A DNA stretch of 64,000 nucleotides from DASXUG01 sp036504995 (GTDB taxonomy: Bacteria > Pseudomonadota > Gammaproteobacteria > Burkholderiales > Methylophilaceae), in the NCBI GenBank assembly GCA_036504995.1, contig DASXUG010000009.1, positions 1-64,000 of the forward strand. Reading direction: 5' to 3'. Within the stretch, counting starts at the first letter, position 1, and every line of letters starts with the position of its first letter. The position numbers and the translations under genes were made by a program. The notes beneath the pieces were generated by a model. That model did no database searches and was not told the DNA's origin. It worked only from the letters and a program-made list of their open reading frames with translations. This document shows, piece by piece, positions 9,867-17,137 of the stretch.

Positions 9867-10076
9867 ATGATGTCTAAACTGATAGCAGTTTTATTTGCAA
9901 CCTGTATGTTGATTGGTATGGCAGCCGCACAAGCTGAAGATATGAAAGACATGAACATGCCTGCAAAGGCAGATATGTCAAAAGATGACATGAAAAAAGG
10001 TTCTATGACTAAACATCACCATATGAAAAAACATATGATGAAAAAAGATGAAATGCCCAAAGATGAAATGAAATAA
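9867..10076 (+). CDS. Small secreted Met/His/Lys-rich peptide
   Basis: A 69-residue product with a signal peptide (about 1-22, ending AQA). Its mature part is made almost only of Met, Lys, Asp and His in short repeats such as KDEMPKDEMK and HHHMKKHMMKK. Two adjacent ATG codons (9867, 9870) follow a GGAGAA ribosome binding site. The composition suggests a periplasmic copper or silver buffer, in keeping with its place directly after cusA. The opening of the mature part (AEDMKDMNMPAKADM) closely resembles the linker of the CusF in this operon, so it may be a CusF derivative that lost its fold. Function is inferred from composition and context only. Confidence 0.75.
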   Translation: MMSKLIAVLFATCMLIGMAAAQAEDMKDMNMPAKADMSKDDMKKGSMTKHHHMKKHMMKKDEMPKDEMK

Positions 10077-10085
10077 CACTTTACC

Positions 10086-10126
10086 TATCGAGCACATGAC
10101 GTTGAGATAAGGTCATGTGCTCGATA
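10086..10126. terminator. Long perfect hairpin after the copper operon
   Basis: A perfect 15-bp inverted repeat (TATCGAGCACATGAC and its complement) with an 11-nt loop starts 10 bases after the stop of the Met-rich gene. There is no T-tract behind it, so it is a possible terminator or RNA stabiliser and not a classical rho-independent terminator. Confidence 0.5.
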
Positions 10127-10131
10127 TCCTC

Positions 10132-10157
10132 AATTGTAGTACTTAAGTACTACAATT
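10132..10157. promoter_or_regulatory. Perfect 26-bp palindrome, likely operator
   Basis: A perfect 26-bp palindrome: AATTGTAGTACTT followed directly by its reverse complement. It lies 44 bases before the start of the CDF-type transporter gene and five bases after a separate hairpin. Perfect AT-flanked palindromes of this size in front of metal transporter genes are commonly binding sites for dimeric repressors or MerR-type regulators. The regulator is not identified; only arsR and a small XRE gene are nearby. Confidence 0.55.
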
Positions 10158-10201
10158 AAACTACAACATTGATGTATTGAATAAATGTTAGGCCCCAAAA
10201 A

Positions 10202-10900
10202 ATGGCAAGTTGTTGCGAAGATAAATCCTGTGAAGTTACTGCATTACGCGAGAAACATAGTCGCGTACTGAAAGTTGTATTAATGATTAACGCGGTCATG
10301 TTTCTAGTAGAAGGCATGACAGGCTGGTTGGCAAACTCCACATCGCTCATGGCCGATGCGCTTGATATGTTGGGGGATGCGTTAGTTTACGGCATGAGTT
10401 TGTATGTCTTAACCAAAAGCCTGCAACAGCAGGTCAAGGTTGCCTTGGTCAAAGGCGGATTTATGTTGCTGTTTGGTCTTTTTGTACTTGGCGATGCAAC
10501 CTATAAACTGATTCACCCTGTAATGCCTGATGTACAGATGATGGGCGTCATAGGCTCATTAGCCCTAATTGCAAATCTGGTCTGCTTCTTTCTGCTGTAT
10601 AGCCACAAAGAAGATAACCTCAACATGAGTTCAACATGGTTATGCTCGCGTAATGACTTGTTTGCAAATGTTGGCGTCTTATTAGCCGCAGGGATCAGTT
10701 ATCTATTTCTATCCAAATGGCCAGATATACTAATGGGAGCAGCAATCGCGTTACTGTTTTTAAAGTCATCCTGGTATGTCACCCAAGAAGCGCTTGTTGC
10801 CATTATGCAGCCCGAACCAATAATAGTTGAACCTAAGGCTCATACGAATATTCAAAGCGTCGGGATTAAGATTCAAAGAAATAATAAGCCCCGTCAATAA
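10202..10900 (+). CDS. Short CDF-type cation transporter
   Basis: A 232-residue membrane protein related to the transmembrane part of cation diffusion facilitators (CzcD/ZitB type), probably exporting a divalent metal. It begins with a Cys-rich stretch (CCEDKSC). The TM2 metal-site pattern LMADALDMLGD is present. The TM5 motif reads CSRND, so Cys stands where the usual His of HxxxD would be. The cytoplasmic C-terminal dimerisation domain is missing and is replaced by a short tail. I recall a group of short CDF relatives with the WLCSRND motif, so this is probably a family trait rather than damage. A 26-bp palindrome lies upstream. The metal is unknown. Confidence 0.8.
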   Translation: MASCCEDKSCEVTALREKHSRVLKVVLMINAVMFLVEGMTGWLANSTSLMADALDMLGDALVYGMSLYVLTKSLQQQVKVALVKGGFMLLFGLFVLGDATYKLIHPVMPDVQMMGVIGSLALIANLVCFFLLYSHKEDNLNMSSTWLCSRNDLFANVGVLLAAGISYLFLSKWPDILMGAAIALLFLKSSWYVTQEALVAIMQPEPIIVEPKAHTNIQSVGIKIQRNNKPRQ

Positions 10901-11158
10901 ATCATTATGTTTTGAGGCAGAGGCACCAATCTATGAACTAAACTTATATATACAGAAGTTTAGCCATAAAACCTGACTGACCACAGCTACTGCCTTGATT
11001 TCTCCGAGTGAATAGTATCAACAACAAACTCTAGTTATAACTCCAAATACTCTTCCAGCTTGTTAGAAGTAGTGGGTAAATAATAATACTTGACTTTATT
11101 TCTATATTTATAGAATAATAGATTAACGGTATGAATGAGCAGTATTAATTACTAAAAC

Positions 11159-11473
11159 ATGGATGAGATAGGGTTCTTTGATTTTTCCTTGGTTAGGCAC
11201 AAGGCCGATTATTTGGGCTTTAAAGTTCGATATAGCCTGCAAGATGCTTTCTGGGATGTCAGCGGTGTGGGATGGATCAACCCAAGTGACCCTAAGTATT
11301 ACCTGACGGATATATCACGTAACGGAACATTATCGACAGGTCATGATTTAGGCAGTGCTGGCATTATGCTGCAAGACTACAGCATGAGGTTTGAATGTGA
11401 AGAACTTGACCAATTGGTTAAGTCACACATTCGGCTTCAGTGGAAAAGCAAACCTGGAAAACCTCGCAGATAA
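11159..11473 (+). CDS. Hypothetical protein, 104 aa
   Basis: I do not recognise this family. The 104-residue product is soluble, with no signal peptide or TM segment. It has a balanced composition with several Trp, Tyr and Asp residues (FWDVSGVGWINPSDPKYY), which suggests a real folded protein. There is no clear ribosome binding site before the ATG at 11159, and the preceding 258 bases hold no other gene. It lies 48 bases before arsC. It may be the remnant of a longer gene or an accessory of the metal cluster. Confidence 0.45.
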   Translation: MDEIGFFDFSLVRHKADYLGFKVRYSLQDAFWDVSGVGWINPSDPKYYLTDISRNGTLSTGHDLGSAGIMLQDYSMRFECEELDQLVKSHIRLQWKSKPGKPRR

Positions 11474-11521
11474 ACTTGAGAAATATATTTTAATAACTTA
11501 ATTAATTAGAAACCAATCATC

Positions 11522-12001
11522 ATGAACGTACTCTTTTTATGCACTGGCAACTCTTGCCGTTCTATCTTGGGTGAAGCCACATTCAATCACCTTGCGCCTG
11601 CTGGCTGGCATGCTATGAGTGCTGGTAGCAAACCAACTGGATATGTCCATCCGCGCTCATTAGCATTACTGGCAAGTGAAGGTATTTCAACGGAAGGCTA
11701 CCATAGCAAGTCATGGGAAAACCTGCCTGCAACTCCCGATATCGTCATATCAGTGTGCGGCAACGCGGCTAATGAAACATGTCCAGCTTACCTCGGCCCA
11801 GTCCTGCGTAGCCATTGGGGCGTAGAAGACCCAGCGCACGTTACGGGTACAGAAGAAGAGATTAATGCAGCGTTCATGGCTGCCTATCGTATTCTACGTG
11901 CCCGTATTGAAGCCTTCCTCGCATTACCGCTGGAAACACTCAAGAACGACAAAGCGGCACTCAAGGCGGAAATGGATAAAATCGCGCCTTTGATGGCGTA
12001 A
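11522..12001 (+). CDS. arsC: Arsenate reductase, LMW-phosphatase type (first copy)
   Basis: A cytoplasmic enzyme that reduces arsenate to arsenite for export. The 159-residue protein has the low-molecular-weight phosphatase fold. The nucleophile loop CTGNSCRS starts at Cys7, and a Cys79...Cys87 pair matches the redox cysteines of the thioredoxin/glutaredoxin-linked family. The WGVEDP motif is also present. It opens the arsenic operon and is followed at five bases by arsR. A second paralogue with the same architecture closes the cluster at 14781. It has one more Cys in the P-loop (Cys12) than the second copy, which has Ala there. Confidence 0.92.
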   Translation: MNVLFLCTGNSCRSILGEATFNHLAPAGWHAMSAGSKPTGYVHPRSLALLASEGISTEGYHSKSWENLPATPDIVISVCGNAANETCPAYLGPVLRSHWGVEDPAHVTGTEEEINAAFMAAYRILRARIEAFLALPLETLKNDKAALKAEMDKIAPLMA

Positions 12002-12020
12002 ACATATGGAGATCAGTCAA

Positions 12021-12347
12021 ATGGATACCAAAGAAGCCGTAAAGCGACTTGCCTCTATCGCACAAGAAGCACGGCTGGAGATTTTTAGATTATTGGTGCA
12101 GGCAGGCAAAGATGGGCTTGCTGCTGGCGTTATTGGTGAAAAGCTGGATATTCCGAATAGCACCCTGTCGTTTCACCTCAAAGAGTTGAATCATGCGGGT
12201 CTAATCACTTCCCGTCAGGAAAGTCGATATGTGTACTACTCGGCAAATTATGAAGCCATGAATAGCCTGCTTGCCTATCTCACTGAGAATTGCTGTGCTG
12301 GACTGGAGAAATGCTGTCCAGATGTTAGTTGCACAACCACCGAATAA
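12021..12347 (+). CDS. arsR: Arsenite-responsive repressor ArsR
   Basis: A winged-helix ArsR/SmtB-family repressor that leaves its operator when As(III) binds. The 108-residue product has the HTH at about 40-65 (IGEKLDIPNSTLSFHLKELN) followed by the beta-wing. The C-terminus carries clustered cysteines (ENCC, EKCC, then VSC). This matches the C-terminal As(III) site of the Acidithiobacillus-type ArsR rather than the E. coli helix-4 CVC site. I prefer the ATG at 12021, nine bases after a GGAG, over the ATG at 12006. It lies within the operon between arsC and arsI and probably controls the whole cluster. Confidence 0.92.
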   Translation: MDTKEAVKRLASIAQEARLEIFRLLVQAGKDGLAAGVIGEKLDIPNSTLSFHLKELNHAGLITSRQESRYVYYSANYEAMNSLLAYLTENCCAGLEKCCPDVSCTTTE

Positions 12348-12359
12348 AGGAACATCACA

Positions 12360-12845
12360 ATGAAACGTATGCATTTACATGTCTCAGTCGATGACTTAGG
12401 CAAAAGTATTGCCTTTTATAGCACGCTCTTTGGAACTGCCCCGAGCGTAGCAAAACCAGACTACGCCAAATGGATGCTGGATGACCCTTTGGTTAATTTT
12501 GCGATTAGTCAGCGTGGTGCAAAAGTCGGCTTGGATCATATCGGCATTCAGGTCGACAACGATGATGAGTTAAGTGAAATTAAAGCAAGACTTGAGGCGG
12601 CTGACATGAGTGTTCTTACCCAAGAAGGCACGACCTGCTGCTATGCAAAATCAGATAAGCACTGGGTACAAGACCCCTCAGGACTGGCGTGGGAAACTTA
12701 CCATACACTAGATAGCGCTCCAACTTTCAATGACAGTCCTGAGAATGATACTGCATCGACTGCATGCTGTGCACCAGCCATCGAAACCATCCAATTTATC
12801 TCACCTAAGGCCAAGAACGATGACAAAAAATCTAGCTGCTGTTGA
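12360..12845 (+). CDS. arsI: ArsI-type C-As lyase / CadI-like VOC protein
   Basis: A vicinal-oxygen-chelate family dioxygenase. ArsI cleaves the C-As bond of trivalent methyl- or aromatic arsenicals using Fe(II) and O2; close relatives are named CadI. The 161-residue protein shows the metal ligands as His7 in LHVSV, the His of LDHIGI (about 60) and the Glu of WETYH (about 113). The substrate-binding vicinal Cys pair sits in TTCCYA. Two more Cys pairs (TACCAP and a terminal SSCC) could hold arsenic. Its 3' end overlaps the acr3 start by 26 bases. No arsM methylase gene is in the window, so the organoarsenical would have to come from outside. Confidence 0.88.
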   Translation: MKRMHLHVSVDDLGKSIAFYSTLFGTAPSVAKPDYAKWMLDDPLVNFAISQRGAKVGLDHIGIQVDNDDELSEIKARLEAADMSVLTQEGTTCCYAKSDKHWVQDPSGLAWETYHTLDSAPTFNDSPENDTASTACCAPAIETIQFISPKAKNDDKKSSCC

Positions 12846-13881
12846 AGTGCCCCCTAAAATAAGTAGCTTTGAGCGCAATCTCACTTGGTGGGTACTGGGC
12901 TGCATTGTTGTCGGGATTGCACTGGGTAAATTAATGCCGAGTGTATTTCAGGCAATTGGCAGCCTCAAAGTCGCAGAGGTCAATTTGCCAGTGGCTATAC
13001 TCATCTGGCTGATGGTGATTCCTATGTTGCTTAAAATTGATTTTACGGCAATGGGTGAAGTGTTCCAGCATATAAAAGGCATAGGTGTAACACTGTTTAT
13101 CAACTGGCTGGTCAAACCCTTCTCGATGGCATTACTGGCTTGGATATTCATTCGACACCTATTTGCAGGGATGCTGCCTGTTGATCAGATCGATAGCTAT
13201 ATTGCAGGGCTCATTCTTCTAGCCGCAGCACCATGCACGGCGATGGTGTTTGTGTGGAGTAATCTGTGTGATGGGGAGCCTAAGTTCACACTCTCACAAG
13301 TGGCGATTAATGACATTATCATGTTATTTGCCTTTGCTCCTATTGTGGCTTTACTGCTTGGCTTGTCGAGTATCGCTGTACCTTGGAATACGCTGTTTAT
13401 TTCCGTGGTGCTCTTTATTGTTGTGCCCGTGGTGATCAGTCAGATCGTCCGTAAGTTGCTAATAAAACAAGGCGATGAAAGCGCTTTGAAAGCGGTACTA
13501 AAAACACTGCAACCAGTATCGCTCAGTGCGTTGTTGATTACCTTGGTATTACTGTTTGCTTTCCAAGGTCAGCAGATCATTAATCAACCCATCATTATTG
13601 CGCTATTAGCTATACCCATCCTGATTCAGGTGTATTTCAACTCAATGCTGGCTTACTGGCTGAATAAAAAATTCAAAGTCGCACATTGTGTGGCAGGACC
13701 ATCCGCGTTAATCGGTGCTTCAAACTTCTTTGAATTAGCGGTAGCGACTGCAATTGCCTTATTTGGATTTAATTCAGGCGCTGCGTTAGCAACTGTGGTG
13801 GGTGTATTAATCGAAGTGCCTGTCATGTTGTCTATCGTTTCTATCGTGAATAAAAGCAAAGCTTGGTACGAACATGACTAA
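12820..13881 (+). CDS. acr3: Arsenite efflux permease Acr3
   Basis: An inner-membrane arsenite exporter of the Acr3 (bile/arsenite/riboflavin transporter) family with about ten TM segments. The 353-residue length fits the family. The family block with the essential Cys is seen as AAAPCTAMVFVWSNL followed by DGEPKFTL. The longer frame opening at 12730 would run through arsI; I take the ATG at 12820, giving MTKNLAAVEV and a 26-base overlap with arsI. It works with ArsC to remove reduced arsenic. Downstream arsH begins 23 bases after the stop. Confidence 0.93.
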   Translation: MTKNLAAVEVPPKISSFERNLTWWVLGCIVVGIALGKLMPSVFQAIGSLKVAEVNLPVAILIWLMVIPMLLKIDFTAMGEVFQHIKGIGVTLFINWLVKPFSMALLAWIFIRHLFAGMLPVDQIDSYIAGLILLAAAPCTAMVFVWSNLCDGEPKFTLSQVAINDIIMLFAFAPIVALLLGLSSIAVPWNTLFISVVLFIVVPVVISQIVRKLLIKQGDESALKAVLKTLQPVSLSALLITLVLLFAFQGQQIINQPIIIALLAIPILIQVYFNSMLAYWLNKKFKVAHCVAGPSALIGASNFFELAVATAIALFGFNSGAALATVVGVLIEVPVMLSIVSIVNKSKAWYEHD

Positions 13882-13904
13882 TCATAGTAATAAGGCTTAT
13901 TAAT

Positions 13905-14615
13905 ATGACTGACCTGCCTAATATTGATAAGAATTTATTTAAAAGTGTAAATGCAACTGATCTTATCAATTATAAGGCATCAGAGCATAAGCCTCGCTTC
14001 CTATTGCTTTACGGGTCACTTCGGGAACGCTCCTATAGTAAGTTGCTGATCCATGAAGCCGCAAGGCTACTTGAAGCCCTAGGCGGAGAGGTCAAAATTT
14101 TTGATCCAAGTGGTTTGCCGTTGCCTGATGACGCCCCAGACACACACCCTAAGGTACAAGAGCTTCGGGAACTAACGCTGTGGGCTGAAGGAATGGTCTG
14201 GTGTTCACCAGAGCGTCATGGAGCTATGACAGGCATCATGAAAACACAGATTGACTGGATACCGTTGGCCATGGGAGCGTTGAGACCTACACAAGGAAAA
14301 ACACTGGCCGTTATGCAGGTCTCTGGGGGTTCTCAGTCATTTAACTCGGTTAACCAAATGCGCGTATTGGGGCGGTGGATGCGCATGATCACCATCCCCA
14401 ATCAATCATCTGTACCCAAGGCATTTGAGGAGTTTGACGAAAGTGGTCGGATGAAACCTTCTGCCTATTATGATCGGGTGGTCGATGTGATGGAGGAGTT
14501 GGTCAAATTTACTTTGATCACAAGAGATATAGCTGGTTTGCTGGTAGACCGTTATAGCGAGCGGAAAGAGTCTTCTGAACAACTCAGTCAACGCGTTAAC
14601 CAACGGTCAATTTGA
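13905..14615 (+). CDS. arsH: ArsH NADPH-dependent FMN reductase / organoarsenical oxidase
   Basis: A cytoplasmic flavoprotein that oxidises trivalent methyl- and aromatic arsenicals to less toxic pentavalent forms. The 236-residue product has a flavodoxin-like fold with the FMN phosphate loop LYGSLRERSYS (about 34-44). Typical ArsH motifs follow: SPERHGAMTG (about 104-113), LAVMQVSGGSQSFN and VLGRWMRM. Length and motifs are standard. With arsI it suggests the cluster handles organoarsenicals as well as inorganic arsenic. A 10-bp hairpin follows the stop directly. Confidence 0.93.
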   Translation: MTDLPNIDKNLFKSVNATDLINYKASEHKPRFLLLYGSLRERSYSKLLIHEAARLLEALGGEVKIFDPSGLPLPDDAPDTHPKVQELRELTLWAEGMVWCSPERHGAMTGIMKTQIDWIPLAMGALRPTQGKTLAVMQVSGGSQSFNSVNQMRVLGRWMRMITIPNQSSVPKAFEEFDESGRMKPSAYYDRVVDVMEELVKFTLITRDIAGLLVDRYSERKESSEQLSQRVNQRSI

Positions 14616-14617
14616 TT

Positions 14618-14647
14618 CGTCACTCATTTTTTAGACGATGAGTGACG
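14618..14647. terminator. Hairpin after arsH
   Basis: A perfect 10-bp inverted repeat (CGTCACTCAT and its complement) with a ten-base, T-rich loop begins three bases after the arsH stop. No T-tract follows. It may attenuate transcription between arsH and the second arsC. Confidence 0.4.
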
Positions 14648-14780
14648 TGCGCATGACTATCCTAAGAAGATAGTTGGTTAAAGCTGTTATGTTTTATCGG
14701 TGTAATGCGGATACAAGTAGGGTTGATGCAGTGCAGGTGGTTGGTTGTAATTAAACATTTACTTAATCTAGGGAGCAATC

Positions 14781-15281
14781 ATGTCTGACAAAATATACAA
14801 CGTATTATTTTTATGCACGGGTAATTCAGCACGCAGCATCATGGCAGAGAAGTTGATGGAGCATTGGGGTAAGGGCAAATTTAAAGCCTACAGTGCAGGT
14901 AGTCACCCCAATGGTACAGTCAATCCGTTTGCGATTGAGACTTTAAAGCACCGTAGCTTGTCTACTGAAGGCCTTCGTAGTAAGAGCTGGGATGAATTTG
15001 CTGCTGAAGGTGCGCCTCATCTCGATTTTGTATTTACAGTATGTGATAACGCTGCGGGCGAAGTCTGTCCATACTGGCCAGGTCAACCTATGACCGCGCA
15101 TTGGGGTGTTGAAGACCCTGCAGCAGTTGAGGGAACGGATGCAGAGAAGCTAGCCGCTTTCCGCAAAATCTGTGGTTACCTGGAAAATCGTATCAAGTTG
15201 TTTGTGTCATTACCACTCAGTAAACTCGACAACATGAAAATCAAAGAAGAAATTGATGCTATTGGCAAGTCGATCGATTGA
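14781..15281 (+). CDS. arsC: Arsenate reductase, LMW-phosphatase type (second copy)
   Basis: A second arsenate reductase of 166 residues. The nucleophile loop CTGNSARS starts at Cys12. The Cys88...Cys96 pair sits in a VCDNAAGEVC motif, and PMTAHWGVEDPAAVEG matches the common proteobacterial arsC. A ribosome binding site (AGGGAG) precedes the ATG. It is 165 bases from arsH, beyond a hairpin, so it may have its own promoter. It is clearly paralogous to the copy at 11522 but diverged, so the two probably entered the cluster separately. Confidence 0.92.
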   Translation: MSDKIYNVLFLCTGNSARSIMAEKLMEHWGKGKFKAYSAGSHPNGTVNPFAIETLKHRSLSTEGLRSKSWDEFAAEGAPHLDFVFTVCDNAAGEVCPYWPGQPMTAHWGVEDPAAVEGTDAEKLAAFRKICGYLENRIKLFVSLPLSKLDNMKIKEEIDAIGKSID

Positions 15282-15391
15282 TTCTAAATATGTCGGCTCT
15301 AAAGTGATTGAAAAGAATATTATTCGAGTAAATAGTTGCGTATCTTAAAAAACCATTTATAAATAACTGTCACTCTGATATATTTAAGCAC

Positions 15392-15763
15392 ATGGTGAAA
15401 TTCATCTTAAAACTTCTAATTCTGGTTTTTTTGCTAGAGTCCACATGGGCTGTGGCAGCGCAGTATTGCGCTCATGAGTTAGGATTGAAAGCAAATCATT
15501 TTGGCCACCATTACCATAGTCACAACAAGGGCGATCAAAATCAGCCTGACCAAGCAAGCATTCAAGCTGATAAATCCTCAAAATCTGATAAAGATAAAGA
15601 CTGCCCATATTGTCATCTTGGTGCGATGAAATCAATGGTCCAGGAGATTGAAATAGTCCCTATGGTCTTAGATCATTCACCACCCCCAAGCATTATTCAC
15701 TATCACTACGTCAACACTGTTCCGCGACAACCTGAACGACCCAATTGGATGCCCGCTGCTTAA
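15392..15763 (+). CDS. czcI: CzcI-like periplasmic protein
   Basis: A small secreted protein that precedes czcCBA operons. The 123-residue product has a signal peptide (about 1-23, ending VAA) and a Cys plus His-rich segment (QYCAHE, then FGHHYHSH). A conserved CPYCHLG motif and the C-terminal PRQPERPNW signature match Cupriavidus CzcI. CzcI is reported to influence czc regulation; the molecular mechanism is uncertain. It lies 99 bases upstream of czcC in the same direction. Confidence 0.85.
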   Translation: MVKFILKLLILVFLLESTWAVAAQYCAHELGLKANHFGHHYHSHNKGDQNQPDQASIQADKSSKSDKDKDCPYCHLGAMKSMVQEIEIVPMVLDHSPPPSIIHYHYVNTVPRQPERPNWMPAA

Positions 15764-15862
15764 TTCGGCGGGAAATCCTACTTCAATACACTTAAGCGTT
15801 ATGCCTTAAACAATCAGTAGCATTACTCGCTGAATTCCTTCCGTTCAATTTAGGAGAATTCA

Positions 15863-17128
15863 ATGTGTAAGTTATATTTGTATTTATGCCTTATGTTTAT
15901 GGCATTTATCACACCAGCTCAGGCGGACGATGTTGCCCTTACGCCAGTAACAGAGCCTTCAAGCAATATTACGCTGACAGACGCGCTCAATTTAGCGCTA
16001 AATGCGAATCCTGAAATTGCAGTTGCATCAAGAGAGCGCGTGGCCATCGAAGGTGCACGCGTGCAAGCTGCTGCGCGGCCTAACCCGACTGTTTCAGCTT
16101 TGCTTGAAGATACTCGCAATGCAACGAGGCAGACAACCATCTTATTAGAGCAGCCGATCGAGCTTGGTGACAAGAGAGCCATTCGCATGCTAGCCGCAGA
16201 TGCTCGTTACGATGCTGCATCAGTCAGTCTAGAAGTTAAAAAATCAGAAATTCAAGCAAATGTCACTGTGGCGTTTTACGAAGTGCTTGCAGCACAGGAG
16301 CGCTTGCGACTGGCTCAGTCTTCACTGGATGTTGCAAAACAGGCTAGAGAGGCTGTCAGTAAACGGGTGCAAGCTGGGAAAATATCGCCTGTTGAAGAGA
16401 CTAAATCGAGAGTAGCAGAGGCTAGTGTCAAGATAGAAGCCAATCGGGCCTCAAGCATTCTCACTAGTGCTCGTAAACGTCTGACGGGATTATGGGGAAA
16501 CCCACTACCAAGATTTCAGATTGCTGAAGGTCAGGTTGAAGATATTCCAGAGGCTATGCCATTGGACAATCTAGTTAACATGCTGGATAGCTCGCCCAAT
16601 ATACAACGGGCAAAATTGGAAATTTCAACACGCCAAGCCTTGGCCAATATCGAAAATTCAAAACGCACCCCCGACTTGACCGTCAGTGTAGGGGCCAAGC
16701 GCAATGAGGAGCTTGGACTTAATCAGGCTGTATTGGGCGTTTCCATTCCAATTCCCGTATTTGATCGTAATCAAGGTAACTTACAAGAAGCACTAAGCCG
16801 TACAGACAAGGCAAAAGACGAATTGACTGCACTTAGGATTCAGCAAGAAACCTTGTTAGCCGAAGCCTATGAGCGCCTAACCTCGGCAAGACAATCTGTA
16901 GAAACACTCAAACTAGATATTTTACCAGGAGCTCAAAGTGCCTTTGATGCGGCTACCAAAGGCTTTGAGTTTGGTAAGTTTGGTTTTCTGGACGTACTGG
17001 ATGCCCAACGCACCCTGGTTCAGGCCAAATCCCAATACATTGATGCTTTGCTAGAAGCAAATCAAGCCATGTCGGATATTGAACGCATTCTTGGCAAACC
17101 CATTAATCACACAGAATTAAAGCCTTAG
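15863..17128 (+). CDS. czcC: Outer membrane channel CzcC
   Basis: A TolC-family outer membrane factor for the Co/Zn/Cd RND pump. The 421-residue protein has a signal peptide (about 1-21, ending AQA). Two homologous halves with long helices follow (LTDALNLALNANPEI near the start and GKFGFLDVLDAQRTL near the end). A GGAG ribosome binding site precedes the ATG. It is followed at nine bases by czcB. The duct is shared only with CzcB/CzcA; the copper pump has its own CusC. Confidence 0.92.
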   Translation: MCKLYLYLCLMFMAFITPAQADDVALTPVTEPSSNITLTDALNLALNANPEIAVASRERVAIEGARVQAAARPNPTVSALLEDTRNATRQTTILLEQPIELGDKRAIRMLAADARYDAASVSLEVKKSEIQANVTVAFYEVLAAQERLRLAQSSLDVAKQAREAVSKRVQAGKISPVEETKSRVAEASVKIEANRASSILTSARKRLTGLWGNPLPRFQIAEGQVEDIPEAMPLDNLVNMLDSSPNIQRAKLEISTRQALANIENSKRTPDLTVSVGAKRNEELGLNQAVLGVSIPIPVFDRNQGNLQEALSRTDKAKDELTALRIQQETLLAEAYERLTSARQSVETLKLDILPGAQSAFDAATKGFEFGKFGFLDVLDAQRTLVQAKSQYIDALLEANQAMSDIERILGKPINHTELKP

Positions 17129-17137
17129 GAGGCTGCA

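Noticed and set aside
12730..12819. Longer start for acr3
   Set aside because: It would run through most of the arsI 3' end in another frame; the ATG at 12820 gives the usual Acr3 length and N-terminus.
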